Assembly (NCBI GenBank): GCA_002917775.1
Contig: KZ627155.1
Coordinates: 201,318-229,147, forward strand
Source: Glaciozyma antarctica PI12
Lineage: Eukaryota > Basidiomycota > Microbotryomycetes > Kriegeriales > Camptobasidiaceae
DNA length: 27,830 nt
Direction: 5' to 3'
The translations under genes were made by a program, and so were the position numbers. Shown one piece after another: positions 10,163 to 20,614 of the stretch. Below the pieces are notes generated by a model. The model did not search any database. It saw only the letters and a list, made by a program, of their open reading frames with translations, and had not been told where the DNA came from. Every line of letters starts with the position of its first letter. Position 1 is the first letter of the stretch.

Positions 10163-10648
10163 GGCTGCAATCCAACGCGAAATCTCCTTTCGACATTCCG
10201 CTGCTTCTCCCGCCTCTTGCTCCGGCCGTTTCTTTCTTTGAGCGTCCACAGACTACTTCTGTTTCTGCTGCACAGCTTTCCTTACGGCGCAGAGTACTAA
10301 GGAACGAGCGACCTCACCACCCTCACATCCTAGCGACTTCAGCGCGCTCAGCACCCACGCCCGCACCTGCTGCAGCAGCAACCCCGACCGTCCACTCGAG
10401 TCCCTCGCTGCCTTCTGGCTATCTATTCGTGCTCGCCTCCCTTCCAGCCTCGACAACTCTCCTTCGCTTTGGCAAGCTCCTGAGCTTCGCAAGCCCGCTC
10501 CCGTGTCGACCTCGCGTGTCTTCATGGCGGCGCAATCCTCACTGTGCGGGTGCTGAGCGGCGAGCCCATTGGCAGCTACTCTCAGCGTATCTCGAAGGAT
10601 CTGCGCAGCGTCCGTCTCAAAACACCCAAAATTACAAGCACGACCTCC
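10163..10648. other. Convergent intergenic region with a doubtful small ORF
   Basis: This 486-base stretch lies between the 3' ends of NDUFAF2 and the metallophosphoesterase. It probably holds two 3' UTRs. Several frames are open for 60-130 codons on both strands, none with a recognisable domain. The best candidate is listed separately (10253-10525, minus). Confidence 0.5.
10253..10525 (-). CDS. Doubtful small ORF, 90 codons
   Basis: An ATG in a fair context (GCCGCCATGA) opens a 90-residue frame ending in RKAVQQKQK. A plausible helical stretch, QQVRAWVLSALKSLG, lies near residues 52-66. No family is recognised. Other frames over the same bases are also open and the codons are less biased than in the neighbours, so this may be only 3' UTR. 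Confidence 0.18.
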   Translation of the reverse strand: MKTREVDTGAGLRSSGACQSEGELSRLEGRRARIDSQKAARDSSGRSGLLLQQVRAWVLSALKSLGCEGGEVARSLVLCAVRKAVQQKQK

Positions 10649-13156
10649 CTAATTCCACTCCCTCAACGCGTACTCCTGCATGAGCGTATTCGCCGTCAAG
10701 CTCGTAATAAACAGTCTAACATCCTTCGACGTAAACACCCTGTCATCCTGCAGCACGTTCAGCGCCGACAGGACGTCCGGCTCGATAAAATCAAAGAACG
10801 CCACATCCACGAAATCCTCCTCCTCCCCCTCCGGCAACTCGGTCGCTACGAAAACAGGCTGCGGGACCGACGGCAAAGGCTTGTGCAAGATGTCGTCCCC
10901 GAGCCCCGGGCAGCTATCGAGCGTCACGTAACCCCAGGTGAGGTCCTTACGCCCGCGGTAGGCGTTGAAGGACTCGATTTGGTTGCGGCGGTAGATGTGC
11001 TCGACGGAGTGGGTTGGGTCGAGAAGGGAGGAGGGGAGGACGCCGTGCTCGCCGACGAAGTTGAGGTAGGCGAGGAGCTGGGTCGCGACCGAGCGAGGGA
11101 CGTTGCGGATGGATTCGAAGTTGTTGGCTGCGGATGGAAATCAGCATGTCTTTGAGAGAAGCGGAGGAGAGGACGGACTGAAGGGGAGGATGATCCACTG
11201 CGATGAGCGGTGAGCGGAGTCTCAGAAGGGAGGAGGCGCGACGGACCTGATCGTTCCTCGTAAACGAGCCCTTGAAGATGTCGAATCGAATCGAGCCCGT
11301 GTTGAGGATAGTCATGTGCGCATTCGGGCGATCTGGTCGCTTTACGAGTAGCGGGAGGACGTGCGATATCATGAGATTGAACATGGACTGCTCGGCCGTG
11401 GGAGGATAGCGACTGAGGTAGAACGCTGAAGGCGACCGGAAGTCAGCAGCGTGCAGGAGTGATGGAGAAGCGTACGGATGACGTACAATGGGGAGCGACA
11501 CCGAACTGGTAGGTGAGATTGAAGGCGTCGCTGTTCGCGACCTTGGTCATCGACTTGGTGATTTCGAGTCCCTTGGCCGTATCAAAGTCGGCGCCAGCGT
11601 GGTACATGTACTAAAGAGATGCATCAGATTCGTTCCCAAGGATAGAGCGGTAGGAGAACGCTCAGTGTTGCGATTCTGGTCCAGGTATCGGCGCGAGAAC
11701 TCGAGAGGCTGCGAAGGCTCTTCGTCGATTCCCTTGACGCCTTGAGAGAAAGCCTCAGCATTCCGAGGAGCAGGTAGAAAGGAATGACGCACTCATCCAT
11801 CCAATCGTCTCCATGTAGCGGCCAGAGGCGAGCGACATTGACCGCGCGTCTTCCTGCACGCAATCTCGAATCTGTCGCGAGCGAGGGTGAGTAGCGTCCC
11901 TGCGAGCTAGTAGCAATCCCTCCGTACATGGTGATGACCTCCAAATATGAGGATAGGCGTTGTAGGATGAACGGCGCGAATGGCGCTGAAGATCTCGCTC
12001 CACTCGCTGTCGCCTTGCTGAATGCTCATATGCCCGACTGCGAACCGACCGTTGGCTTCGATAGAGTCTTTGCGAGCGCTGAAAATCTCACCGAGTATGA
12101 AGACGTCGGGCTTGTCGTTGATCGCATCCAGGAACCACTGCTCCTTGATCATCTCACTCGGCTTCTGAACGATCGTTCCTCGGGCATGCGCTGCGACAGC
12201 ATGGTATCAGCACCGGCCAGATCAAGTCCGCGTGGATCCCACCTTTGAAGAAGAACAGAGGTCCAAAAGCTGTAACGTTCCTGCCTTGCTCGGTCTTGAA
12301 CTTGGCGAAGCGATTCCCGAGAGGCACGTCCTTCGGAGGGTGGCCAGGCTCGGCTGGAAGCGTAATGTTGACGTTCGAAGTAACGTAACGGCTCCCGTAT
12401 CGCGTGGCGATGTTGTCGTAGGTGGAGAGCGCAGTGGGGTACTTGTAGAGCTCGTGGTTGCCGGTCGTGATAACGTCGTACGGCATTTCTGCGAAAAACT
12501 TCATTGCGGTCCATCTGCATTGCCCCAAATCAGCGCTCGCTCGCTCGGATTCCGCCCGTCTGGCCTGATCTTGCGGAGCTACTCCCCGACCTAGGTCGAG
12601 GCTTTTCCTCTCGAACGGCTCATCCTTCGCGACGAGTGGCAGGGAATATAGAACGTACCCCTTGACGTGTCCCTCGGGCTCTCCATCCACCAGTCCGTTC
12701 CCATCAACGCGGTCCCCCGAATCAACAACGAGCAGATCAACCCCGCGCCGCCGAGCTTCCGCCTTCATCTTTGTGACGAAAGAGTACAGATCTGAAGGAG
12801 CCTGTTAGTTCCCGTCCGGAGTGTGTAGCCAGAAGACGTACCTCCCCAATCACCGCTGAAGGACGCCTCCTGACGCTGATGCCCAAGCAGCCAGCCGTGC
12901 CTGCTCAACGGTCAGCGGAGCGCCTCCCAAGCTCAAGGAGAGCTACTCACGTGTCCGTTGTGTGCAGTACATTGATATCGCCCCACTCGAGCTCCCGATA
13001 AGGCCAGTCGAGGGGTGAGCTTGAGCCGGGCTGCTGGAGGGTGGCGGGAGACCCGGAGCTCGCGGGTTCGTTGAAGCTGGAGAAGGGAAGCTGTACGGCT
13101 GCAGCTCTTGCTGAACTGACCCCGATAAGAGCAGAGAGGAGGAGAGTCGGGCGCAT
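10649..13156 (-). CDS. Secreted/vacuolar metallophosphoesterase, 5'-nucleotidase-like (YHR202W type)
   Basis: A calcineurin-like phosphoesterase with a 5'-nucleotidase-type C-terminal domain. Twelve exons: 10649-11127, 11179-11197, 11247-11425, 11487-11610, 11664-11740, 11793-11871, 11928-12037, 12092-12190, 12243-12514, 12659-12791, 12842-12900, 12951-13156; 611 residues. Residues 1-18 form a signal peptide (MRPTLLLSALIGVSSARA). Metal-binding motifs are D68-T-H70, D112-S-G-D115, GNHE at 151-154, GH at 258-259 and GGHHH at 289-293. The last exons contain NTGSIRFDIF and NDQWIILPF, typical of the nucleotidase C-terminal domain. The junction after residue 345 needs a GA-AG intron (11611-11663). 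The 12515-12658 intron is 144 nt, in frame and stop-free. The substrate is unknown; the closest relative I recognise is the yeast vacuolar protein YHR202W. Confidence 0.9.
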
Positions 13157-13245
13157 AGCGTTGTGGGCGAAGGTCAGGAGGTTGTGTACCTTCGCGCGCT
13201 CGACGAGTTCTCTCCTCTCTCTCCCACCACTCCACCGCTCCGACG
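13157..13245. promoter_or_regulatory. Compact 89-bp bidirectional promoter
   Basis: Only 89 bases separate the phosphoesterase ATG (minus) from the GET5 ATG (plus). The part next to GET5 is a CT tract (about 13208-13235), so both 5' UTRs must be very short or the transcripts overlap. Confidence 0.7.
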
Positions 13246-14193
13246 ATGGAATCCTTACTCTCTGGAAGCAAGCTCGCCGAGGAGCTCGAGTTCGTCAAGC
13301 GCCACGCCGAGCTCATCGCTACGCAGAAGCTCAAGTACGCCTCCACCTATGTACCCCCGCTCGAGCACCGCCACAAGAAGGCGACACTCGCCGACGTGAG
13401 CTCTCCTGGCCCTCTCCCGGAGCTCGTTACTGACAGGTCTTGAGCTCTCTAGATCCCTGTCTGCGAACCACCGGCTGGAGTGAGCGTGGACAAGCCAGCA
13501 GCAGTCGGTACGCACTTCTCGTCACCGCTTCGAGCGAGCTGCTCACCACGTCGCTCTGCAGAGACTGTCACCCTCACCATCAAATCTCTCAAGCCTCCTC
13601 TCCTCTTCACCCTTACCGCTCCTTCCACCTCCACCATCTCGACCCTCAAAGCCCTACTCTCCTCGATCGAACCCACGGCCCCTCCTCCGGACGCGCAGCG
13701 GTGGATCCTCGCGGGCAAAGCGATGGGAGACGGCAAGCTCCTGCGCGAGTTTGCGGTCGAGAACGGCGCCGTCGTGAACCTGATGGTCAAGGCCGTCACC
13801 CCTCCTGCCGCCGTCGCACCTCCTCCGCCACAAACTCACGTCGAAGGCATCCCCTCCCTCACCTTCTCCTCCGCCCCCTCTCCTTCCATCACCGGCCGCG
13901 TCCCCCTATCCATCTCGACTTCCCTCCCCGACTCTGCCTTCGATGCGCCTTCGACGGTGGACCCCGGCACGGTCGGAGAGAGCCAGCACTTCCTTTCGAC
14001 CATCTCCTCGCCGGCGTTGTGGGGTGATGCGCTCGAATTGCTCAATAAGCACTTTGGGGACACGGACGAGGGAGAGGGACAGGCGAGGAGGGCTTGGGAG
14101 TCGTGGCTGGGTGGAAGCAGGGAGTGGATCTCGCCGTCGCAGAAGGCGTTGATCCGGGAGCAGGTTGGAGTGAGCGCTATGGGAGGCATCTGA
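13246..14193 (+). CDS. GET5: Get5/Mdy2-like ubiquitin-like protein of the GET pathway
   Basis: In yeast, Get5 with Get4 and Sgt2 hands tail-anchored proteins to Get3 for ER insertion. Three exons: 13246-13395, 13453-13507, 13562-14193; 278 residues. Residues 12-45 (EELEFVKRHAEL...KYASTYVPPLE) resemble the Get4-binding N-terminus of yeast Mdy2, which has EFVSKFLTLA...SYTKPL. Residues 69-145 read as a ubiquitin-like fold (TVTLTIKSLKPPLLFTL, then WILAGKAMGDGKLL and NGAVVNLMV). After a Pro-rich linker, the C-terminal part (about 195-278) has ALWGDALELLNKHFGD and a Trp-rich helix. Yeast Get5 ends in a homodimerisation domain; this C-terminus is longer and only loosely similar. A UBL4-type protein is the alternative name. 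Confidence 0.75.
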
Positions 14194-14341
14194 GGACGCA
14201 GGGTTGTAGGAGCAGGGGAATGCAGTTTGTTCTGTCGAGCAAGCGAGAGGCTGCACTGCTTGGGAACTGATGCTTTGTCCATTCGTTTGCGAAACAAGCT
14301 ACTCTATAGCTCATCCTTCACCCTTTCACTCCTTCACCTCT
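14194..14341. other. Convergent 3' ends of GET5 and UGGT
   Basis: A 148-base gap between two stop codons, presumably shared 3' UTR and polyadenylation sequence. It contains the out-of-frame KDEL-stop codons for UGGT at 14304-14318. Confidence 0.5.
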
Positions 14342-17300
14342 TCACTTCACCGCCTCTCCCTTCTTGGCCTCTACGAACTCGTCCTTCTCAACCGACTGCT
14401 GAACCGCCTGCTCGAGCTCGTCGGCCTTCTTGCTGAACGCAGCCATCGCATCGTCGTCCTGTTCACTCGCAATTCGCTGAGCGAGCGCCGCGACCTCGTC
14501 ATCGTAAATCGTCCACTCGGGAAAAAGTCGGCGGGCGCGAGCGAGCTTTGGTTCGTGCGTTACTGTGAGCGGAGTTAGGAGCTGTGAGAGGGCGACGAGG
14601 AGAGAGACGCACGAGGGTTGTTGCAGAGATCGAGAGCGCGCGCTTCGGCGAGGCTTTCATCGCTGCACCAAGTCTCGCACCATAGCCAGCGCTTCTCGAG
14701 AGTGTACTGCAGGCTGAAGTCAGCAACAAGCTTCACAGAAACGATAGCGCAGTAGTACGTACGATTGGAATGGACGCCTGCATGTTGTTGGGGAGATCCC
14801 TGCGGAGCGAGGGTTAGCCGCGCATTCGACGCAAGTCGAGAGGCAGAACGCACTGATCCAAATTCGCCAGCGAGTTGGGATCCGCCGACAAGCCCTGGTA
14901 CTGCTGTCGCAGACGATCCCCAGCAGCGACCTGCCTGAAGCGATCCAAGTCGACGACGTAAAGTGCGCTGCGAGCACGCTCGTCAGCAAGTTGCCACCAC
15001 TTCTGAAAAGCTCGACGCACCTGATGTGATAAGGAGCTCCCTTGAGATGCTCCTTCCAATACCCGCTGTCCCAGAAGCGGAAACCCTTGGTCTCCTCGCG
15101 GTCGTTACCCATCGGCGCGTACGCGTAAGGTGCTCCCTTGAGGTCGAGGTCTACGAGCTCTTGAAGGTCGGCGCGCACGATCTGCGAGGTTGTTAGCGAG
15201 GGCTGCAGAACAGCAAAGGAGAACAGCCTCACGAGATCGGAATCGATGAAGATGACTCGGTCTAGCTCGAGAGGGAAGAGGACGTCGAGGAAAAGGATCT
15301 TGTACCTGCGCCAGCGACAAAGTCAGCGCGTCGTTCGAGTCGAGTTTTTCGAGAGCGACGAACCCCCAGATCGTGCGCTGCTTCTCCTTCTGCGCGCGAA
15401 GCCAGTGAGGCCACTGGTACGTGACGAGCTCGTAGTCGAAGTTGTACTCTGCTAGCCAGGCATCAGTGCGGGATCGCATGCGGTCGGGAAAGCTACGCAC
15501 CTCGAGCCATGTGAGGAATGAACGCTTTGAACGACGGCGAGAGGAAGTTCTGGATAAACCAGAACTTGACGGTGCTGTTCGTGTTGCGGAGAACGGAGAC
15601 GATCATAAGGAACGCCATGCGCTGCGAGATGGGGTCAGCAACGGCGGTGCGGGGCTAATGGGGACAAGCTCACCTCGTAAAGGAGACCCGAGGCGACGGT
15701 AAAGACGTTGATGTCGGCGCGCTTGGCAGTCGTGGCGAGGGCGGTGATCTCGGGCTTGGGAACGAAGAAGGGGAACCTGCAGAAGTTCAGCATCAGCAAG
15801 CTTCGCGAGCAACGATCGAGAGAAACGCACATCGACTTGAGGCGATGCACGACGCCAACAGGCTTCTCGCCCTTCGCCACCGCACCCTCCATCTCGAGCA
15901 ACTCCGTCGTCTCCTGCCCCTTGCGTCTCCGGAACCTCGGGTAAATCGTAAGTCCCTCCAGCGTCGTCACCTCAAGCGAATGTCCCGTCCTCGACACCTC
16001 GCCGCTCTTCCACCCCTGCGCGCCAATGCTCTCGACACCAAACACCTCCGCACTTCTCCCCTCCCGGATCGCGAGACGCCAGAGGCCCGGGTTCGCCTTG
16101 AGCTGGAAGTACCCGAGGTTACTCATCACAATCGTCCCGACCCTCGTCGCCGGCTCTCCCGAAATCCCGCTGAGGAGCTCGAGCTGTAGCCCGCGAGGAG
16201 GATCTCCAGCGGGCATATCGCGCGCGTGACCTTCGACGATGATGGATTCAAGCTCGAAGACGGCTTTGACGCCTGTGGCGCGAGAGGACGCGGGGAGGTC
16301 GGCGAGGCGGATGTTGTCGAGGTCGTGGATGCAGGATTTGGGGAAGGCGAGCCACGAACGCTGGAGGTCCATTGCGAACGTAAGGAGGACGTCCTCGGGG
16401 ATCCCCTCGAAGACGACTTGAGGCTGCTTCTCCATGCCGGTCTTGAGGTCGAACTCGAGCGCACGCTTGAAGGAGTACTGGTAGAAGCGCTTGATCGGGA
16501 GCTCGTCGAGGTAGCGGGACGGGTTGAGGTAGAGACGGAGGTGGACGTTGTCGAGGGAAGCGAGGGTTTCGATGATAGGAGCCCAGCGTTGAGCGAGCTC
16601 GGTAGCGGGGTCGACGACGACGCCGATTTCGAAGAGAGCGGTATCGGCGTGCTCGCCGATGATGGAGCTGTGCAGAGAGAGCAGTCAGGTTATGGTCGTC
16701 GTAGAGCGGGAATCGCGGAACGCACGAGTGTTCGCCTTGAAGGTCCAGGTATTCGCGAGCGCGAACGACGGCGCCGGTTCCAAAGAGACCTGCCGTCGTA
16801 TCGGGGAGGTACGATTCCGAGATGACGGACGTAGCGAGCGAGATAAGCTGACTCTGCTTTTGCCTGTGCGCCTCGTCAGTCCGTGTTCAAACAAGCTCGC
16901 CCGAACGACATACCGATCCAAAGCCTTGAGATCGTAGCTGCTCTTCTCAATCGCATCGACGACCGGAAGGATGCGCTTCGTGAGCTCGTAATCGAGCAAA
17001 GCCTTGAGATCCCCCCTCCCTCCAAACGTTCCTTCCTCAAACGGTCCGACGACCTGCACAGCACGGTCAGCACGCTTATCTCGCACCCGAGCTCACGCAC
17101 TCACCCTGCCATTGACGACCAGCCCACTCTCCCCTTTCGCAAACCCGAACCTATTCGCCACCTCCCTGACCCCGCTCCAGAACGCCTCCGCGCTCTTCGC
17201 CACCTCTCCGACTGCTCCGGTCTTCAAGAACGGTGCGATCATGTTCGTTGAATCCAGGGTCCCCGTCGCAAGATCGAGAGCGAGGAACTCAACAAGCTCG

Positions 17301-20141
17301 TTAGGAAGGACCTCGGGTTCTGGCGAGGCTTCGTAGAGCGTGTAGAGGAGGTTGGCGAAAGCGTGCGGAGTGTCGACGAGAGCGAGAGTGGAGGGGTTGT
17401 GCACGAACGAAACGCACGCGAGAGGAGTCTTGTCCTGCGCTTCTCGTTAGCTGGCGAAGAAGAGGTGGGAGCTAGGACGTACGAGGAGCTGCAAAGCGTT
17501 CTTGGCGAGCGTGCGGCCGGCGGAGGACTCGAGGTCCGCGACGAGGTAGATCGTCGCTACCGCCGGCTGAGCGTCCGCCTCCTCCACAATCTCCGTCGAA
17601 ACTGCTTCCCAGAATCAGCGTCGTCCCTCGGTCTCCTCTGCCACGCAGACGTACCTCCATCCACGAACCCATGCTGTACAAATAGAGGACTGATCCCTTT
17701 GAGCGCGTCGACGAGGTTGACGATCTTGAGTGGGCTGGTCTCGGGGACGGGGAAGATGTGGGGGTTTCGCCGAGCGTACGTCGTTGGGAGGTCGTAGAAG
17801 TAGGTACTGGCGTCCGACGAGTCGGTGAGGCGGTTGAGGTAGACTTCCTGCTGCAGGAACTGGATGTGAAGTCCGAGAGTGCGCTGGAGCGTCTGCATGA
17901 AGTCCTGCGAACCAACTCGAGATCAGCGACGTCGCAGTCTAGGAGGAGGAAAGGAGCGTACGTCGTCGATGGTAAAGAACGCGCCGTTGATGAAGAAGAC
18001 GCCTTTCGAAGCCGGATCGCTCCTGACGCCCAGCCGCTTCGCATAAGCCCTCGCCTCTCCAAGCTCCTCCTCTCCCCCACTCATCACCTCCGCAAACGTC
18101 GCCAACTCCTTCCCCTCCCTCCTCGAGAACTCCGCAAACGCTCCGTACGCGCTCTTCAATCCGTCGGCTGTGACTTTCGCTCCCGAGCTCTTCGCCAGCT
18201 GCAAATCGGATCAGCCTCCCCTCCCCGCTGAAAGAAAGCGAGAACTCACCTCCCCCATAAACTCCATCGCCCCCGCCCTTCCCGCCCTCTCGACCAAATG
18301 CTTCACCACCCTCGCCACCGCCTCTGCCGCACTCCTCTGCCTCACTCCCAATAGCGGTACGAGTCCGAATCGGATAGGGATCCCGCGGGAGACGTACATG
18401 CGTACATTTTCGGCAATGAGGAGGAGCGAGGAGGGTTGTGAGAGGTCGAGGAGGAGGACGACGTTGTTGAGGTTTCGCGCGACGAGGTTCATCTGTCCTG
18501 GGTATACGGGTCCTGCGAGTTGCGCGTGCGTCAGTCCCGCTCCTCCCACGCCGCCAGTGAGGGAAAGAACGTACATCCTGCACACTCTTCGACCACGTCT
18601 TGTACTTCCTATCCTTCTCCAGATCATTCCACCAAAGTACCGCCGTCCCCCTCGCATCAAACACCTCTCCCAACCTCTCGGCCCCGACTCTCCCATCCCT
18701 CGCCACCCCTTCGCCCCCCTTCGCAGCTCCCTCAATAACCCACTCCCTCGCCTCCCTCGTCTTGATGGACTTATCCAACCCCTGTAAATCTCCCACCACC
18801 TTCCGTTCCTTCCTCATCATTCTCAGCAGGACGAACGGGTCAAAAGAGAGTGGAAGAGCGAGGCCGTTCAACGTGAATGAGGGTGCCGAGGAGGCGGGAG
18901 AGGACATTTGGTTCGCGAGGATCTCGGGGCCGAGAGAGGGGGTGGGAGGAAGGAGAGAGGGGGAGAGGAGGGGGAAGAAGGAGGTTAGGTGCGTGAAGGC
19001 TTGTAGAGGGGATGGGGAAGAGAGGATGAAGGAGGCGGCGCGGAGGGCGAGGTCTGCGAAAGGGGGTTAGTGCGTGCGATTAGGGAGGGAGAGGGGACGG
19101 ACCTGGGAGAGAAGCCTTTGGGATAGGGAGGATTTTGGCGCGGGATTCTTCGCCGCTCGAAATGGTGCTGTCGACGCCGCTGGAGAGACGGTCGTCGATA
19201 ACGAGGTAGTCACTCTTCTTGATGTCGAGACCGGCGCCGAATGCGCTGAGCACGAGTGGGGCGGCGAGGTCGTTCGCGGACGGCTTCCAGCGGATCGTAA
19301 AAGCTGCACGAGGGGGAGAGGAGGTGGAGAGGGAGTAGAGGGTGGAGAAGAGGGGGACGAAGGTGGGTCCAGAGGTGGGAGAGGCGTAGAGGATTAGGAG
19401 GGGGAGGGCGGGGGACGGCGAGAGAGGGGAGAAGGTGTCGAAGGAGTAAGTCGCGGGTGAGCTGTCGTGCAAGTATCAAGTCAGCAGAAAACCGCAAGAG
19501 AGAAGGAAGGAACCTACGTCGCGCTCAAGTCGAGCATCGCGTCGCTCCTCCGCTGGTCCTCGCCTACGCGCTTCCAAAACGCCTTGACGTTGCAGACCTT
19601 GTCCTCTCCGACCTTGATCCAGTTCTCACATCCACCTTCCTCACCCTCCTCGATCCATACCCTCCTCATAGCCTCGACCACTCCGCTGGCCTCCCTCGTC
19701 GCCAAGCTCATCCTCAAGCTCTCCCTCTCCCCTCGTCCTCGTAACAAGATGCTCTGGTTCAGCCGTCCTTCGAGGAGGTCATACGCCTCCATAGGAGTGA
19801 CGAGAGGAGTAAAGACTGGGTGGGTGGTCGGGTAGGATGAGGCGAGCTCGGACGCACGGGAGAGAGGGGCGCGAAGTTGAGGCTTTGGCGTCGAGATGAG
19901 AGCTGCGATGAGGGGGTGGAGCGCCGAGGGTTTCTCAAGGGCCAAGGTGTTACTGCGTTTGGCAGGGTTAGCTAGGTCAGGCAGGAGAAAGAGGCTGTAC
20001 GAACAGGTATTGAACGAGGAGAGAGGACGCGGGCCACGAGGTTTGGATTGAGGCCGAGACTGGAGGAGAGGTGGAGTTCGTTGGACTGGCGAGTAGAATA
20101 GCCAGTACTCCACTAAGGAGAGCCGTCTTGAACCAGATCAT
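14342..20141 (-). CDS. UGGT1: UDP-glucose:glycoprotein glucosyltransferase, ER folding sensor
   Basis: It re-glucosylates misfolded N-glycoproteins in the ER lumen for the calnexin cycle. Twenty-one exons: 14342-14562, 14613-14706, 14763-14799, 14854-14967, 15021-15181, 15233-15305, 15364-15448, 15501-15621, 15674-15776, 15831-16667, 16726-16863, 16914-17053, 17105-17434, 17483-17601, 17655-17904, 17962-18198, 18250-18512, 18571-19053, 19103-19461, 19518-19952, 20005-20141; 1578 residues. Signal peptide about 1-18 ([18 protein letters not shown]). Four thioredoxin-like domains fill the N-terminal part ([23 protein letters not shown] and [10 protein letters not shown] blocks are seen). The GT24 domain has the DSD motif at 1367-1369, [20 protein letters not shown] and WLWCETWC at 1481-1488. 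The predicted end (GEAVK) lacks an ER retention tetrapeptide; see the finding on the KDEL-stop at 14304-14318. The donor at 18570 (GTTCTT) was chosen to restore DVRPVYPGQ. Confidence 0.95.
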
Positions 20142-20601
20142 CGCGTCGCTTCGTCGTCGTCGTCGTCGTCGTAACGTAACGACCTGTCGAGCTGTCGAGC
20201 TAAGCCGTGAGCTGAGAGCAGCGAGTCGCCAGCTATTCCTCTGAGCTCACCCTTTGAGTGTTCGCCTTGAGTTGTTCCGGCCAATTCTCTCCTTGAAGAA
20301 GGGGCGGAGGATGAGCCGGAGCGAGACGCGACGGCGACCAAGTCTCTAACTCGAATTAAGTTGTTATCCCCACCTGGATGAATTAAATCGATTAAATGAA
20401 CCACCTGCTCTCCCTGCGTCCTCTAATTCATACCAAGCCACGACTCCCGCCGCCTCTCTCCTCCACCGCCGCCGATTCTCCCAGCTCAACCCCGACGGGT
20501 CAACTCGCTCAAGTCAGGTCGAACAATCCAGCGCCCCTCCCGCCCTTGGCCACGTCCCTCTCCTCCCTCCTCCACCTCTCCTCCCCCTCCTTTCGCCCAG
20601 C
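20142..20601. promoter_or_regulatory. Divergent promoter, UGGT / COP1
   Basis: This 460-base region separates divergent ATGs. It holds a (TCG)7 run next to the UGGT start, a tandem 8-mer (CTGTCGAG twice, 20184-20199), an AT-rich patch with ATTAAATCGATTAAAT at about 20383-20398, and an upstream ATG at 20396. The plus strand before COP1 is CT-rich (about 20530-20600). Sharing of control between the two secretory genes is plausible but not shown. Confidence 0.55.
20151..20172. repeat. (TCG)7 microsatellite in UGGT 5' leader
   Basis: Seven perfect TCG units plus one base lie 10 bases upstream of the UGGT start codon (CGA units on the coding strand). They would be transcribed in the 5' UTR and are likely to vary in length between strains. 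Confidence 0.9.
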
Positions 20602-20614
20602 ATGCAGATGCTAA
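20396..20614 (+). promoter_or_regulatory. Possible upstream ORF overlapping the COP1 start
   Basis: An ATG at 20396 opens a 72-codon frame that runs past the COP1 start codons and stops at 20612-20614, out of frame. If the transcript begins upstream of it, initiation there would lower COP1 translation. The peptide is Pro/Ser-rich with no domain, so I do not call it a gene. The CT-rich tract downstream may instead mark the transcription start, which would leave this ATG untranscribed. Confidence 0.3.

Noticed and set aside
10135-10683. 182-codon plus-strand frame after NDUFAF2
   Set aside because: It overlaps the NDUFAF2 end and the phosphoesterase 3' end, is Ser/Pro/Leu low-complexity and matches nothing known.
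11611-11663. Reading through the GA-AG intron as exon
   Set aside because: The frame then runs into sequence unlike the family and stops at 11547, losing the conserved C-terminal domain that resumes in another frame.
20396-20614. A separate 72-codon gene before COP1
   Set aside because: It overlaps the COP1 start, is Pro/Ser-rich and has no domain; it is kept only as a possible uORF.
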